Shown: positions 7,997-15,824 of the stretch, piece after piece | Layout: every line of letters starts with the position of its first letter | How positions within the stretch are numbered: position 1 is the first letter of the stretch | Source of the DNA: an uncultured Oscillospiraceae bacterium | Lineage (GTDB): Bacteria > Bacillota > Clostridia > Oscillospirales > Oscillospiraceae | DNA: 35,126 bases | Assembly: GCA_947631865.1 (NCBI GenBank) | Contig: CANRNF010000027.1 | Span: 1-35,126 of the forward strand | Direction of reading: 5' to 3' | Position numbers and translations under genes: made by a program | Notes under the pieces: model-generated | Told to the model about the DNA's origin: nothing | Databases searched by the model: none | What the model saw: the letters and a program-made list of their open reading frames with translations, nothing else

Positions 7997-8688
7997 GCCC
8001 CGGCCTCCGGACCGTACCGGTCCTTCACCAGCGCGCAGATATGCTCGATGCTCTCCTCCAACGTCATATCGGACGTATCCACCAGGACGGCGTCCTCTGC
8101 CGCCTTCAAAGGCGCGGCGGCACGGGTGCTGTCCTGCTCATCCCGCCTGACCATATCCGCCAGGACCTGGTCAAAGGTGCTGGGATCGCCTTTGGCGTTC
8201 AGCTCCAGAAGCCTCCGGCGTGCCCGGGCCTCCGGCGACGCGGTGAGGAATATCTTGAGCCCCGCCTGGGGCAGGACCACCGTGCCGATATCCCGGCCGT
8301 CCATGACCACCCTATGGGTCCGGGCCGTCTGTCGCTGCATATCCAGCAAAAACGCTCGCACCGCCGGGATGGCGGACACCGCCGAGGCGTACATGCTCAT
8401 CTCCGGGCTGCGGATGAGGCCGGACACGTCCTCCCCGTTCAGAAACATCCGCTGGACCCCGTCGGGACCGTGGTCGAAACGGATGTCCAGCCCCGGCAGC
8501 AGGGCCGCCACGGCTTTCTCGTCGTGGGGATCCTTCTCCGCCCGGCGCACGGCCAGGCCCACCGTCCGGTAGATGGCCCCGGTGTCCACATAGATGAAGC
8601 CGAAGCGAGCGGCCACTGCCTTGGCGATCGTGCTCTTTCCCGCGCCGGCGGGCCCGTCGATGGCCACGGCATAGATCTTCTCGTTCAT
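7993..8688 (-). CDS. cmk: Cytidylate kinase
   Basis: This 231-residue cytoplasmic enzyme phosphorylates CMP and dCMP for nucleotide recycling. The P-loop GPAGAGKST is at residues 12-20, followed by YVDTGAIYR and, in the middle, VMDGRDIGTVVLP, both diagnostic of bacterial Cmk. Length is normal. It overlaps the flavoprotein gene upstream and ispH downstream by 4 bases each, so all three are one operon. A cmk-ispH(-S1) neighbourhood is common in Firmicutes. Confidence 0.95.
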   Translation of the reverse strand: MNEKIYAVAIDGPAGAGKSTIAKAVAARFGFIYVDTGAIYRTVGLAVRRAEKDPHDEKAVAALLPGLDIRFDHGPDGVQRMFLNGEDVSGLIRSPEMSMYASAVSAIPAVRAFLLDMQRQTARTHRVVMDGRDIGTVVLPQAGLKIFLTASPEARARRRLLELNAKGDPSTFDQVLADMVRRDEQDSTRAAAPLKAAEDAVLVDTSDMTLEESIEHICALVKDRYGPEAGA

Positions 8689-9920
8689 TCTATATCCTCT
8701 CCCGCCGCCAAGCCGGCCTTCCGGCCGGTGGACCAGGCGATCTGCAGATTGAAGCCGCCGGTGTATCCGTCCACGTCCAGGACCTCCCCGGCGAAATAGA
8801 GACCCTTCACCAGCTTGGACCCCATGGTCCGGGGGTCCACCTCACGTGTGTCCACGCCGCCCCCGGTGACGATGGCCTCCGCCACAGGCCGGGGCCCGGA
8901 AAGGGGCACCGGGAAGGCCTTGATGACCTCCAACAGCCTCCGGCGCTGCTCCCGGGTGACCGAGTGGACCTTGGTGTCCCCCGGTATGTCCGCCAAGGCC
9001 AGCATCACCGGGATGAGACTTTTTGGCAGCAGCTCGTCCAGACCATTGGCGATGTCCCGGTTATGGAACTTCTCAAAGTCCCGGAGTATCCGCTCGTCCA
9101 GCTTCTCCGGGTTAAGAGCCGGCTTGAAGTCGATGGCCAGGGCGTAGACCCTCTCCCCCCAGTGCCGGATGTGGGCGCTGGCGGACAGGACCAGGGGCCC
9201 CGTCACCCCGAAGTGGGCGAAGAGCATCTCCCCCCGCTCCGCGTATATGGCCTTGCCGTCCTCCAAAAGCGTCACGTCCACGTTCCGGGGCGCGAAGCCT
9301 GAAAGGGCGGCGCAGTAGGCCGCCGGGCTCTCCAGGGGCACCAGGGACGCCCGGGCGGGCACCACAGTATGGCCCAGCTTTGCCGCCAGGGCGTAGCCGT
9401 CCCCGGTGGAGCCGGTGGCGGGATAGGATAGTCCTCCGGTGCACAGGATGGCCGCGCGGCAGGATATTGGCCCTTTGTCCGTCACCACCGCCCGGACCGC
9501 GCCGTTCTCCACCGCGATGTCCTTTGCCCTGCTGCGCACATGGGGCACATGCAGGGTCTTCAGCCTTTTCACCAGCGCCTCCGCCACGTCGTTGGCATTG
9601 TCGGACACGGGAAACACCCGGTTCCCCCGCTCGGTCTTCAGGGGCACGCCCAGGCCCTCGAACCATTCCATCACCGCCGCCGGCGGAAAAGCCGTCACGG
9701 CGCTGTAGAGGAACTTCCCGTTGGTGGGTACGTTCTCCATGAACGCCCGCACGTCGCAGTTATTGGTGAGATTGCACCGGCCCTTGCCCGTGATGCGCAG
9801 CTTTCGCCCCAGCTTCTCGCTGGGTTCCAGGAGCACCGCGTCCAGGCCCCGCTCCGCCGCCGCGATGGCGGCCGTCATACCGGCGGCCCCGCCGCCGATG
9901 ACCACGATGTCAGCTTTCAA
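8685..9920 (-). CDS. BaiN/HI0933-family FAD-dependent flavoprotein
   Basis: The 411-residue protein begins with an FAD-binding Rossmann motif (VVIGGGAAGMTAAIAAAERG) and the family signature KLGRKLRITGKGRCNLTN at about residues 36-53; the C-terminus has the second FAD-contact segment GLYFAGEVLDVDGYTGGFNLQ. Proteins of this family are soluble oxidoreductases of mostly unknown substrate; one member, BaiN, has been linked to bile acid reduction in gut Clostridia, but the family is widespread and that role should not be assumed here. It overlaps rpiR by 11 bases and cmk by 4, in a four-gene operon. Confidence 0.88.
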   Translation of the reverse strand: MKADIVVIGGGAAGMTAAIAAAERGLDAVLLEPSEKLGRKLRITGKGRCNLTNNCDVRAFMENVPTNGKFLYSAVTAFPPAAVMEWFEGLGVPLKTERGNRVFPVSDNANDVAEALVKRLKTLHVPHVRSRAKDIAVENGAVRAVVTDKGPISCRAAILCTGGLSYPATGSTGDGYALAAKLGHTVVPARASLVPLESPAAYCAALSGFAPRNVDVTLLEDGKAIYAERGEMLFAHFGVTGPLVLSASAHIRHWGERVYALAIDFKPALNPEKLDERILRDFEKFHNRDIANGLDELLPKSLIPVMLALADIPGDTKVHSVTREQRRRLLEVIKAFPVPLSGPRPVAEAIVTGGGVDTREVDPRTMGSKLVKGLYFAGEVLDVDGYTGGFNLQIAWSTGRKAGLAAGEDIE

Positions 9921-10773
9921 TTCCAGTAAAGGTACCGTACTCGCTCCAAAGGTTCTCCAGATACCCGAAGGTGTCGTCCAGAGAGTCCTTCCGCCGGGCG
10001 GCCACGGCCACGATGAGGGCGTTGATGACGCTCATGGGCGCCACCAGGGAGTCCAGGAAGGACACCATGTCGCTCTTGGCGTAGAGCCGGATGTCGGCCA
10101 GGGCCGCGAAAGGCGAGGTGTCGTTGTCGGTGAGGGCGATGACCGTGGCCCCCTGGCGCTTGGCGAATTCCATGGCCTTCAGGGAGCCGGCGGAATACCG
10201 GGGGTAGCTGATGCCCACATACACGTCCCCCGGGCCGATGTGCATGATCTGCTCATAGACCTCGTTGGCGGTGGTGTTGTGTATAAGGCGCACGTCCTCC
10301 ACCAGCAGGTTCATGTAAAAGCCCATAAAACTGGCGAGAGACGCGGAGGAGCGCATGCCCACGATATAGAGGTGCCTGGCGCTGCCGATGGCCTCCACCG
10401 CCTTGTCGAAACTGTCCCGGTCCAGCTCCTCCAGGGATGCCTGGAGCTTCTCCACGTCGGAGGTCATGACGGCTTTCAGCACGTCCGCCCCCTCCAGCAT
10501 GTCCTTGGCCACGGCGATGCGCTGCACGCTGGTGAGGCGGCTGCGCACCATCTCCTGCATGGCCCGGCGCATGCCGGGATAGCCGTCAAAGCCCAGCTCC
10601 GTGGCGAAGCGCACCACCGTGGACTCGCTGACGCCCACGGTCCGGCCCAGCTTCCCCGCGGTCATGAAGGCGGCCTTGTCGTAATTTTCCGTGATATACC
10701 GGGCGATGGCCCGCTGGCCCTTCGAGAGCCGACGGTCCCCGGCGTTCATCAGGGATAAGATGTCCTTTTCCAT
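9910..10773 (-). CDS. MurR/RpiR family transcriptional regulator
   Basis: This 287-residue protein has the RpiR layout: an N-terminal helix-turn-helix domain (about 1-75; TAGKLGRTVGVSESTVVRFATELGFDGYPG) and a SIS sugar-phosphate binding domain (about 105-250; YIVGMRSSASLASF, VYVGISYPRYSAGSLKAMEFAKRQGATVIALTDN). Such proteins sense phosphosugars. I chose the ATG at 10773 (MEKDILSLM), behind GGGAGA; an upstream ATG would add 23 residues inside the promoter region. A 16-bp palindrome over its promoter suggests autoregulation. It is the first gene of an operon with the flavoprotein, cmk and ispH-S1, an odd set for a sugar regulator, so the true regulon is unclear. Confidence 0.88.
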   Translation of the reverse strand: MEKDILSLMNAGDRRLSKGQRAIARYITENYDKAAFMTAGKLGRTVGVSESTVVRFATELGFDGYPGMRRAMQEMVRSRLTSVQRIAVAKDMLEGADVLKAVMTSDVEKLQASLEELDRDSFDKAVEAIGSARHLYIVGMRSSASLASFMGFYMNLLVEDVRLIHNTTANEVYEQIMHIGPGDVYVGISYPRYSAGSLKAMEFAKRQGATVIALTDNDTSPFAALADIRLYAKSDMVSFLDSLVAPMSVINALIVAVAARRKDSLDDTFGYLENLWSEYGTFTGIES

Positions 10774-10813
10774 ATCTCGTCTCCCACACGCACCCATAGC
10801 GCGTACAGGCGTA

Positions 10814-10849
10814 ATAATACTTGCATTTTCAAAAAAATGCAAGTATTAT
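10814..10849. promoter_or_regulatory. 16-bp inverted repeat over the rpiR promoter, probable operator
   Basis: ATAATACTTGCATTTT (10814-10829) and its exact complement (10834-10849) are separated by CAAA. The right arm overlaps the -10 box and the arms cover the predicted transcription start. The stem is AT-rich and no U tract follows it, so an operator fits better than a terminator. Confidence 0.6.
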
Positions 10850-10874
10850 CAGCAAATTATTTTATTTCTTGCAA
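10845..10874 (-). promoter_or_regulatory. Promoter of the rpiR-flavoprotein-cmk-ispH operon
   Basis: Minus-strand TTGCAA (10874-10869), an 18-base spacer and GATAAT (10850-10845). The -10 box lies inside the palindrome at 10814-10849. Confidence 0.6.
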
Positions 10875-10909
10875 ATTGAATGGTTTTTCTCACGTTAAAC
10901 CGGTGAAAA

Positions 10910-11620
10910 CTAAAGGTTTTGCAGGTATGAAATTTCATCCGCCGTCATCGCGCGCCACTTTCCGGCGGGGAGGGAGCCCAATGTGACCGGCCCCTCCGCG
11001 ATGCGGACCAGGCGGCTCACATGCAGGCCGCAGGAGGCGCACATCCGGCGGATCTGGCGGTTCTTCCCCTCGTGGATGACCATTTGCAGTTCCGCGCCGG
11101 CGCCCTTTCGCTCGATGAGGGTCACCTTGGGCCGGGCGATGGGCTCCCCCTCCAGGCTGTCCATGGCCCGGAGCTTCGCGAGAGCGCCGGGGATGTCCTC
11201 CCCCTGGACGAAGACGGTGTAGACCTTGTCCACTTCCCGGGACGGGTGCATGAGGGCGTTGGCCGCCTCCCCGTCGTCGGTGAGGATGAGAAGACCCTCC
11301 GAGTCCATATCCAACCGCCCCACGGGGTAGAGCCGTCCGCCCGCGTCGGCCACCAGGTCCGCCACCGTGGGCCGGCCCCTGTCGTCCTTCATGGTGGTGA
11401 CATACCCTTTGGGCTTGTGGAGCACTATGTACCGCCGGCGGGCGGAAAAGCGGACGGTCTGGCCGTCCAGAGCAATGGTATCCGTGTCCGGGTCGGCCGA
11501 CTGACCCAATTCGGCCCTCACGCCGTTCACCGTCACCCGTCCGGCGGATATCATCTCCTCCGCGGCCCGTCGGGAGGCGACGCCCGCCGCGGACAGGAGC
11601 TTTTGCAATCGCTGTTTCAC
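10910..11620 (-). CDS. rluB: Pseudouridine synthase, RluB/RsuA family
   Basis: The 236-residue protein has an N-terminal S4 RNA-binding domain (residues 1-60; RLQKLLSAAGVASRRAAEEMI) and a pseudouridine synthase domain with catalytic Asp in GRLDMDSEGLLILTDDG. It modifies one uridine in 23S or 16S rRNA; RluB-type is favoured by the HKPKGYVTT segment and the clostridial neighbourhood. The start is GTG, overlapping the dacF stop by 4 bases, so it is coupled to dacF. The exact target base cannot be told from sequence alone. Confidence 0.92.
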   Translation of the reverse strand: MKQRLQKLLSAAGVASRRAAEEMISAGRVTVNGVRAELGQSADPDTDTIALDGQTVRFSARRRYIVLHKPKGYVTTMKDDRGRPTVADLVADAGGRLYPVGRLDMDSEGLLILTDDGEAANALMHPSREVDKVYTVFVQGEDIPGALAKLRAMDSLEGEPIARPKVTLIERKGAGAELQMVIHEGKNRQIRRMCASCGLHVSRLVRIAEGPVTLGSLPAGKWRAMTADEISYLQNL

Positions 11621-12747
11621 TGATAAAAGACCCCGCTTTCCTCCACTTTGTCGAAAAAGTCCCTTACCCGGCTCCAGAAGGTGGGCTCCGCCGCCGGGGC
11701 CTGGGGCACGTCCTGGACGTACACCAGTTCCGAGCGGCCCGCCTCCCGGCCGTCTATATAGGCCACGGCCTCGCCGGCGTTCTGCCCCGCCGCTACCGCC
11801 GCGTAGACGAAGGCGGGCAGTTTATACTCCACCGAAATCTCGTCCCTGTCCCTGTGGAGCACGGGCATGCCGTCCGCCGACACCACTTTCGCGGAATCGG
11901 TAACGCCGCCGATCACCGGCACGGACCAGGTCATCCCCGCCAATACGGCGTCCCGGTCATAGAGGCCGTAGGCCCAGTCGTAGAGGGCCTTGTGGTCGTC
12001 CCAGTCATCCGGGTCCGAGAGGGTCACGCAGATGAGCGCGAGTCCCTCCCGCTCACAGCAGGTGACCAGCGTCCGGCCTGCGGCCATGGTGTAGCCGGTC
12101 TTCCCGCCGAACACACCCTCGCACTCGTCCAGGAGCCGATTGTGGTTCACATAGGTGTTCTCCCCCACAGTCCAGCGCCTGGCGGAGACGATGCGCCGGA
12201 AGTCGTCATATTGGATAGCCGCCCGGGTGATGATGGCCAGGTCCCGGGCGCTGGCGTAGTGGTCCGGGGCGTCCAGGCCGTTGGCGTTGGAAAAGTGGGT
12301 ATTGGTGCAGCCCAGCTCCTCCGCCTTATCGTTCATGAGCCCAGCGAAGGCTTCCACGCTGCCCGCCGTCACGCATGCCAGCGCCACGGCGGCGTCGTTG
12401 CCCGAGGCAAGCAGGAGGCCGTAGAGCAGATCCTCCACCGTCAGCGTTTGGCCGGGCTTTAAATACATGCTGGACCCCTCCACGCCCGTCCAGGCCGGGT
12501 CCACAGTGACCTCCCGGGAGAGCGGGCACCGCTCCAGGACCACCAGCGCCGTCATGATCTTGGTGGTACTGGCGATAAGCATGGGCTCGTCGGCGCTCAG
12601 CTCATAGAGGGCCTCCCCGCCCTTCGCCTCCATGACCAGGGCGGCCTTGGCGGACAGCGCGGGAGGCTCGTCCTCCGCGCACAGGGCATTTACCGCCGGG
12701 AGAGATAAAAAGGAAGCGGCCAGCAGGGCCGCAAAAAACCGTTTCAT
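11617..12747 (-). CDS. dacF: D-alanyl-D-alanine carboxypeptidase, DacF/PBP5-like
   Basis: This is a serine-type penicillin-binding protein that trims the pentapeptide of peptidoglycan outside the membrane. The 376-residue product starts with a signal peptide (MKRFFAALLAASFLSLPA). The catalytic motifs are present: STTK at residues 60-63, SGN in LLASGNDAAVAL, and KTG in GGKTGYT. A C-terminal PBP5-associated domain and a final short segment follow. A TTG at 12765 would extend the frame by six residues, but the signal peptide and the AAAGG 10 bases upstream support the ATG at 12747. It sits in the conserved clostridial order scpA-scpB-DUF2953-ytfJ-dacF-rluB; DacF proteins there often act in sporulation. 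Confidence 0.93.
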   Translation of the reverse strand: MKRFFAALLAASFLSLPAVNALCAEDEPPALSAKAALVMEAKGGEALYELSADEPMLIASTTKIMTALVVLERCPLSREVTVDPAWTGVEGSSMYLKPGQTLTVEDLLYGLLLASGNDAAVALACVTAGSVEAFAGLMNDKAEELGCTNTHFSNANGLDAPDHYASARDLAIITRAAIQYDDFRRIVSARRWTVGENTYVNHNRLLDECEGVFGGKTGYTMAAGRTLVTCCEREGLALICVTLSDPDDWDDHKALYDWAYGLYDRDAVLAGMTWSVPVIGGVTDSAKVVSADGMPVLHRDRDEISVEYKLPAFVYAAVAAGQNAGEAVAYIDGREAGRSELVYVQDVPQAPAAEPTFWSRVRDFFDKVEESGVFYQ

Positions 12748-12749
12748 TG

Positions 12750-12774
12750 AAGCACTACCTTTCAAGCAGTGCTT
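12750..12774 (-). promoter_or_regulatory. Small hairpin presenting the dacF ribosome binding site in its loop
   Basis: AAGCACT (12774-12768 on the minus strand) and AGTGCTT (12756-12750) pair around an 11-base loop that contains the Shine-Dalgarno AAAGG. The stem ends two bases before the ATG. Confidence 0.35.
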
Positions 12775-12796
12775 ATTATTTCCCTTCCCGGCCCGT

Positions 12797-13180
12797 TTAG
12801 CCGTTTTCTTTCGTGTACTTGTCGATAAGACACTCGATCTTGTCCATGAGCTCCGGGGCCATATCGATGAGCCGGTCCGCCGGGGAAAAGGCCGGCGGCT
12901 GGATGGAGAGCATCCGCGCTCCTCCGTCCTTGCCCAGCAAAAATCCCACGGGCTCCACCTTCACCGCCGCGCCGCCTCCGCCCCAGATGCCGGGCTTGGA
13001 CGGGGATGTGGTCTTGTCGTTCCCGCCGGAGGCAAAGCCGAAGCTCAGTCGGGACACAGGGATCAGGGTGATGCCGTCGGGGGTGGTGATGGGCGTGCCC
13101 ACCACCGTATTGGAGTCCACCATGGCCCGTATCTTCTCCATGGCGCCCTCCATGAGGTCGCTCACCGCGCGTTCTGCCAT
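12797..13180 (-). CDS. ytfJ: GerW/YtfJ family sporulation protein
   Basis: The 127-residue protein matches the YtfJ family: an N-terminal helix (VSDLMEGAMEKIRAMVDSNTVVGTPI), the segment DGITLIPVSRLSFGFASGG, a Gly-rich stretch with GIWGGGGAAVKVEPVGFLL, and a Pro-containing C-terminus. Family members are found in spore formers and contribute to spore germination in Bacillus; the biochemical role is not known. A GTG at 13189 is only 2 bases from AGGAGG, whereas the ATG at 13180 is 11 bases from it, so I chose the ATG. It begins just after the DUF2953 stop at 13186. Confidence 0.88.
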   Translation of the reverse strand: MAERAVSDLMEGAMEKIRAMVDSNTVVGTPITTPDGITLIPVSRLSFGFASGGNDKTTSPSKPGIWGGGGAAVKVEPVGFLLGKDGGARMLSIQPPAFSPADRLIDMAPELMDKIECLIDKYTKENG

Positions 13181-13185
13181 ATTTA

Positions 13186-13734
13186 TCACTCCCTCCTATA
13201 GAGGAAGTATCCCCGCAAAAAGCCCGTTCCAAACGAGACGGCCGCCCCGATCAGGTTGCCCATCCGGGCCCTGAACCGGACGCGGCCCTCATAGGCAGAA
13301 GGCCCGCCGTCCAGGTCCGCCCGGATATAAAGATCAGCGTTTTCAAACCGCGCTCCCAGGGCCTCCAGAAGCACGCCCGCCCGGCCGTAAGCCAGCACCG
13401 CGCGGTAAGGGTCGCCGCCCCCGGCGGTGATGTGGACCCGCAGCTTTTCCACAGCCACATAGGGCCATAGCCCCTTTGCCGCCCGCCAGCCATTCTCCGC
13501 CAGCAGTTTCAGCACGGGCTTGGGATACCGCTGCCAGAGGTGTTCCGCCTCCCGCCGGCCCTGCCGCTCCAGTTTCTTCGCCCGCTCCCGGGGCAGGAGC
13601 TTCACGGGCACCGGCCCAGTCCGGGCCGAGAGGGTGAACTTCTTGTCTTCGTAGGCCGCCTCCAAGCACACGGGCGTGAGCCACAGGGCCAGGATGAAGG
13701 CCGCGGCCGCCGCCGCGATGATAGGTGCTGTCAG
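13186..13734 (-). CDS. DUF2953 membrane protein, probable CTG start
   Basis: The soluble part (EAAYEDKKFTLSARTGPVPVKLLP and onward, ending GYFLYRRE) fits DUF2953, a family seen between scpB and ytfJ in spore-forming Clostridia; its function is unknown. The first ATG/GTG/TTG in frame is a GTG at 13671, which has no ribosome site and would remove the membrane helix expected at the N-terminus. The frame stays open upstream to the scpB stop and encodes a clear helix, LTAPIIAAAAAAFILALWLTP. AGGAGG lies 10 bases before a CTG at 13734 (and 1 base before another CTG at 13743). I therefore propose CTG 13734, giving 182 residues. A sequencing error removing a normal start is the alternative; a conventional call would be 13186-13671. 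Confidence 0.65.
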   Translation of the reverse strand: MTAPIIAAAAAAFILALWLTPVCLEAAYEDKKFTLSARTGPVPVKLLPRERAKKLERQGRREAEHLWQRYPKPVLKLLAENGWRAAKGLWPYVAVEKLRVHITAGGGDPYRAVLAYGRAGVLLEALGARFENADLYIRADLDGGPSAYEGRVRFRARMGNLIGAAVSFGTGFLRGYFLYRRE

Positions 13735-13752
13735 GGCGCTCAGCCCTCCTTT

Positions 13753-14364
13753 TTACTGGGGCGCGATGACCTCCGCCATGATCTGCTGGTCGTCCTCCGC
13801 CGCCTTCAGGGCGTCCACCTTCTCCTGGAGCTGCCTGGCCGCGTCGCTGCCGGCAAGCTCCGGCAGGGGCGGCAGTTCCTCCAGGCTGGATATACCCATG
13901 GTGCGCAAGAACAGGTCCGTGGTCCGATAGAGCGTGGGCCGGCCCACGGTCTCCAGGTGGCCGCAGGGCTCGATCATGCCCCGCTCCGTGAGCACGCCCA
14001 CGGTGTAGGAGCTGTCCAGCCCCCGCATCTGCTCCACGTAGGCCCGGGTCACCGGCTGGAAGTAGGCCACGATGGCCAGCACCTCCAGGGATGTCTGGGA
14101 GAGCTTCGGCGCCCGGCGCTGTTCCAGCGCCCGGGTGATCGCGTCGGCGTGCTCCGGGGCGCTGTGCAGCTGCAAAGAATCATTGAGCCGCACCATCCGG
14201 ATGCCCCGGCCGGCGGTCTCGAATTCCTCCGCCAGCTCCGCGCCCAGCTCCAGGATAGTCTCCGGGTCCGTATCCAGCACCAGCGCCATGCGCTCCGCGC
14301 TCACCGGCTCCCCGGAGGCAAACAGGATGGCCTCTATCGCGCTTTTCAGATATATCTTATCCAT
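13753..14364 (-). CDS. scpB: Segregation and condensation protein B
   Basis: ScpB binds the kleisin ScpA and with SMC forms the condensin that organises and separates chromosomes. The 203-residue product has the two winged-helix domains of the family: KSAIEAILFASGEPVSAERMALVL at the start and LSQTSLEVLAIVAYFQPVTRAYVEQMRG in the second. The ending is enriched in acidic and Gln residues. Its start overlaps the scpA stop by 8 bases, so the two are coupled and probably made in fixed ratio. Confidence 0.95.
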   Translation of the reverse strand: MDKIYLKSAIEAILFASGEPVSAERMALVLDTDPETILELGAELAEEFETAGRGIRMVRLNDSLQLHSAPEHADAITRALEQRRAPKLSQTSLEVLAIVAYFQPVTRAYVEQMRGLDSSYTVGVLTERGMIEPCGHLETVGRPTLYRTTDLFLRTMGISSLEELPPLPELAGSDAARQLQEKVDALKAAEDDQQIMAEVIAPQ

Positions 14365-15139
14365 AATCCATGCTCTCCAAAATGGCCTCGGTGTCTCCGC
14401 CGGTGAACTTCACGGCGTAGTCGCTCCCCTCCCTGTCGATGGTGACGCTGCCCATGGAGCACATGGTCAGCAGGGACAGGAACGTGGCCACCACCTCCGA
14501 CCGGCTGGACGCCATGGCGTACAGGGCGTTCAGGGTGGCGCTTCCGTGCTTTTGCAGGTAAGTGATGAGCTCCCGGCTCTTCTCCTGCACGCTGTAGATG
14601 ATGGGCTGGGGCACGGGCACCACCCGTTCCTCCTCTTTGGCGGGGACGCCCTTTTGCAGCATCCCGGCCAGGGCGCTCAAAAGCTCCCAGGCGGCGTGGT
14701 GGTAGTCGTACTCCCCGTACTTCGCCAGAGGCTCCGGCGGTGTGGAAAACAGGAGCGCGCCCATATCCAGGCTCGCTGCCATGCCGGGCACGTTCTCCTT
14801 CACCGCGGCGAAGGCGTCCCGGCATTTGAGCTGTTCCAGGCTGGTCATGAGGAGCTCCAGTTCGGAGACCTCCTCCGTGCCCGCGAGAAGCGTCTTCGTC
14901 TTGATGTACACCAGGTGGGACGCCATCTGCACGAACTCGCTGGCCACCTCCAGGTCCATCTCCTGCATCTTCGCGAGCCACGCCAGATACTGGTCCAGGA
15001 TGTCGGCGATCTTGATGTCCCGTATCTCTATTTTATTTTTCGACAGCAGCATCAGGATGAGGGTCAGCGGACCTTCAAAGTCCTGCATCTCCTCCCGGCT
15101 CCTGATGACGCCCTCCAGGTGGAAGGTGGGATTTTCCAT
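14357..15139 (-). CDS. scpA: Segregation and condensation protein A (kleisin)
   Basis: ScpA is the kleisin that bridges the SMC heads. The 260-residue protein shows the N-terminal pattern FEGPLTLILMLLSKNKIEIRDIKIADILDQYLAWL and the following ASEFVQMASHLVYIKTKTLL helix typical of the family. A winged helix at the C-terminus (ATFLSLLTMCSMGSVTIDREG) completes it. Length is normal. It starts 3 bases after the stop of the site-2 protease gene and overlaps scpB. Confidence 0.95.
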   Translation of the reverse strand: MENPTFHLEGVIRSREEMQDFEGPLTLILMLLSKNKIEIRDIKIADILDQYLAWLAKMQEMDLEVASEFVQMASHLVYIKTKTLLAGTEEVSELELLMTSLEQLKCRDAFAAVKENVPGMAASLDMGALLFSTPPEPLAKYGEYDYHHAAWELLSALAGMLQKGVPAKEEERVVPVPQPIIYSVQEKSRELITYLQKHGSATLNALYAMASSRSEVVATFLSLLTMCSMGSVTIDREGSDYAVKFTGGDTEAILESMDYG

Positions 15140-15142
15140 AGA

Positions 15143-15823
15143 TCAGTTCACCAGATCGAATCCGAATTGGGCCAGGAAAAAGAGCTTGTCGTACATCCAG
15201 CCCGTGACGGTGGACAGCACGCCGGAGGTAGCGCCCGTCACCACCAGCACCATGAGCAGGATCATGCCGTAGCGCTCATAGCGCATGAGCTTGTCGTAGG
15301 CGCTGTCGCTCAAAAACGCGAACAGGATCTTCGACCCGTCCAAAGGCGAGATGGGCAGCAGATTGAATACCGCGAGGGCCAGGGAAAGATACCCGGTGGT
15401 GGATATCATCTGGAATACCCCGTTGGCCAGGGCTCCGCCCTCTAGGTAGAGGGAGCGGTAGGTGAGCCCATAGAGGAAGATGAACACCGCCGCGATGACC
15501 AGGTTCGCCGCGGGACCGGCCAAGGCCGTGACGGCCATGCCCTGCCGGGGCTTTTTGAACTTGTACATGTTCACCGGCACGGGCTTGGCCCAGCCGAACC
15601 GGAACACCACCATCATCACGAGACCCCAGGGGTCTATGTGTTTGATGGGGTTCAGGGTCAGCCGCCCCTCCCGCTTGGCGGTGTCGTCTCCCAAGGCGTA
15701 GGCCACGGCCCCGTGGCTCAGCTCATGGAGCGTGATACACAGCAGCGCCGGGATCACGGAAAACAGTATATTCGTCAGCACGGACCAGTCCAGGTTCCGC
15801 CATATGTTCGCCAAACCGGCCAT
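15143..15823 (-). CDS. Site-2 protease family zinc metalloprotease (M50), multi-pass membrane protein
   Basis: This 226-residue membrane protein has HELSH at residues 33-37 within the first hydrophobic helices and a second zinc-site segment NLLPISPLDGSK near residues 150-160, as in family M50B. About five to six hydrophobic stretches are seen (for example AVTALAGPAANLVIAAVFIFLYGL). No PDZ domain is present, so it is the compact type found next to scpAB in many Firmicutes. It cuts within the membrane, but the substrate is unknown. It lies 1 base after the engB stop and 3 bases before the scpA start. Confidence 0.9.
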   Translation of the reverse strand: MAGLANIWRNLDWSVLTNILFSVIPALLCITLHELSHGAVAYALGDDTAKREGRLTLNPIKHIDPWGLVMMVVFRFGWAKPVPVNMYKFKKPRQGMAVTALAGPAANLVIAAVFIFLYGLTYRSLYLEGGALANGVFQMISTTGYLSLALAVFNLLPISPLDGSKILFAFLSDSAYDKLMRYERYGMILLMVLVVTGATSGVLSTVTGWMYDKLFFLAQFGFDLVN

Positions 15824-15824
15824 A

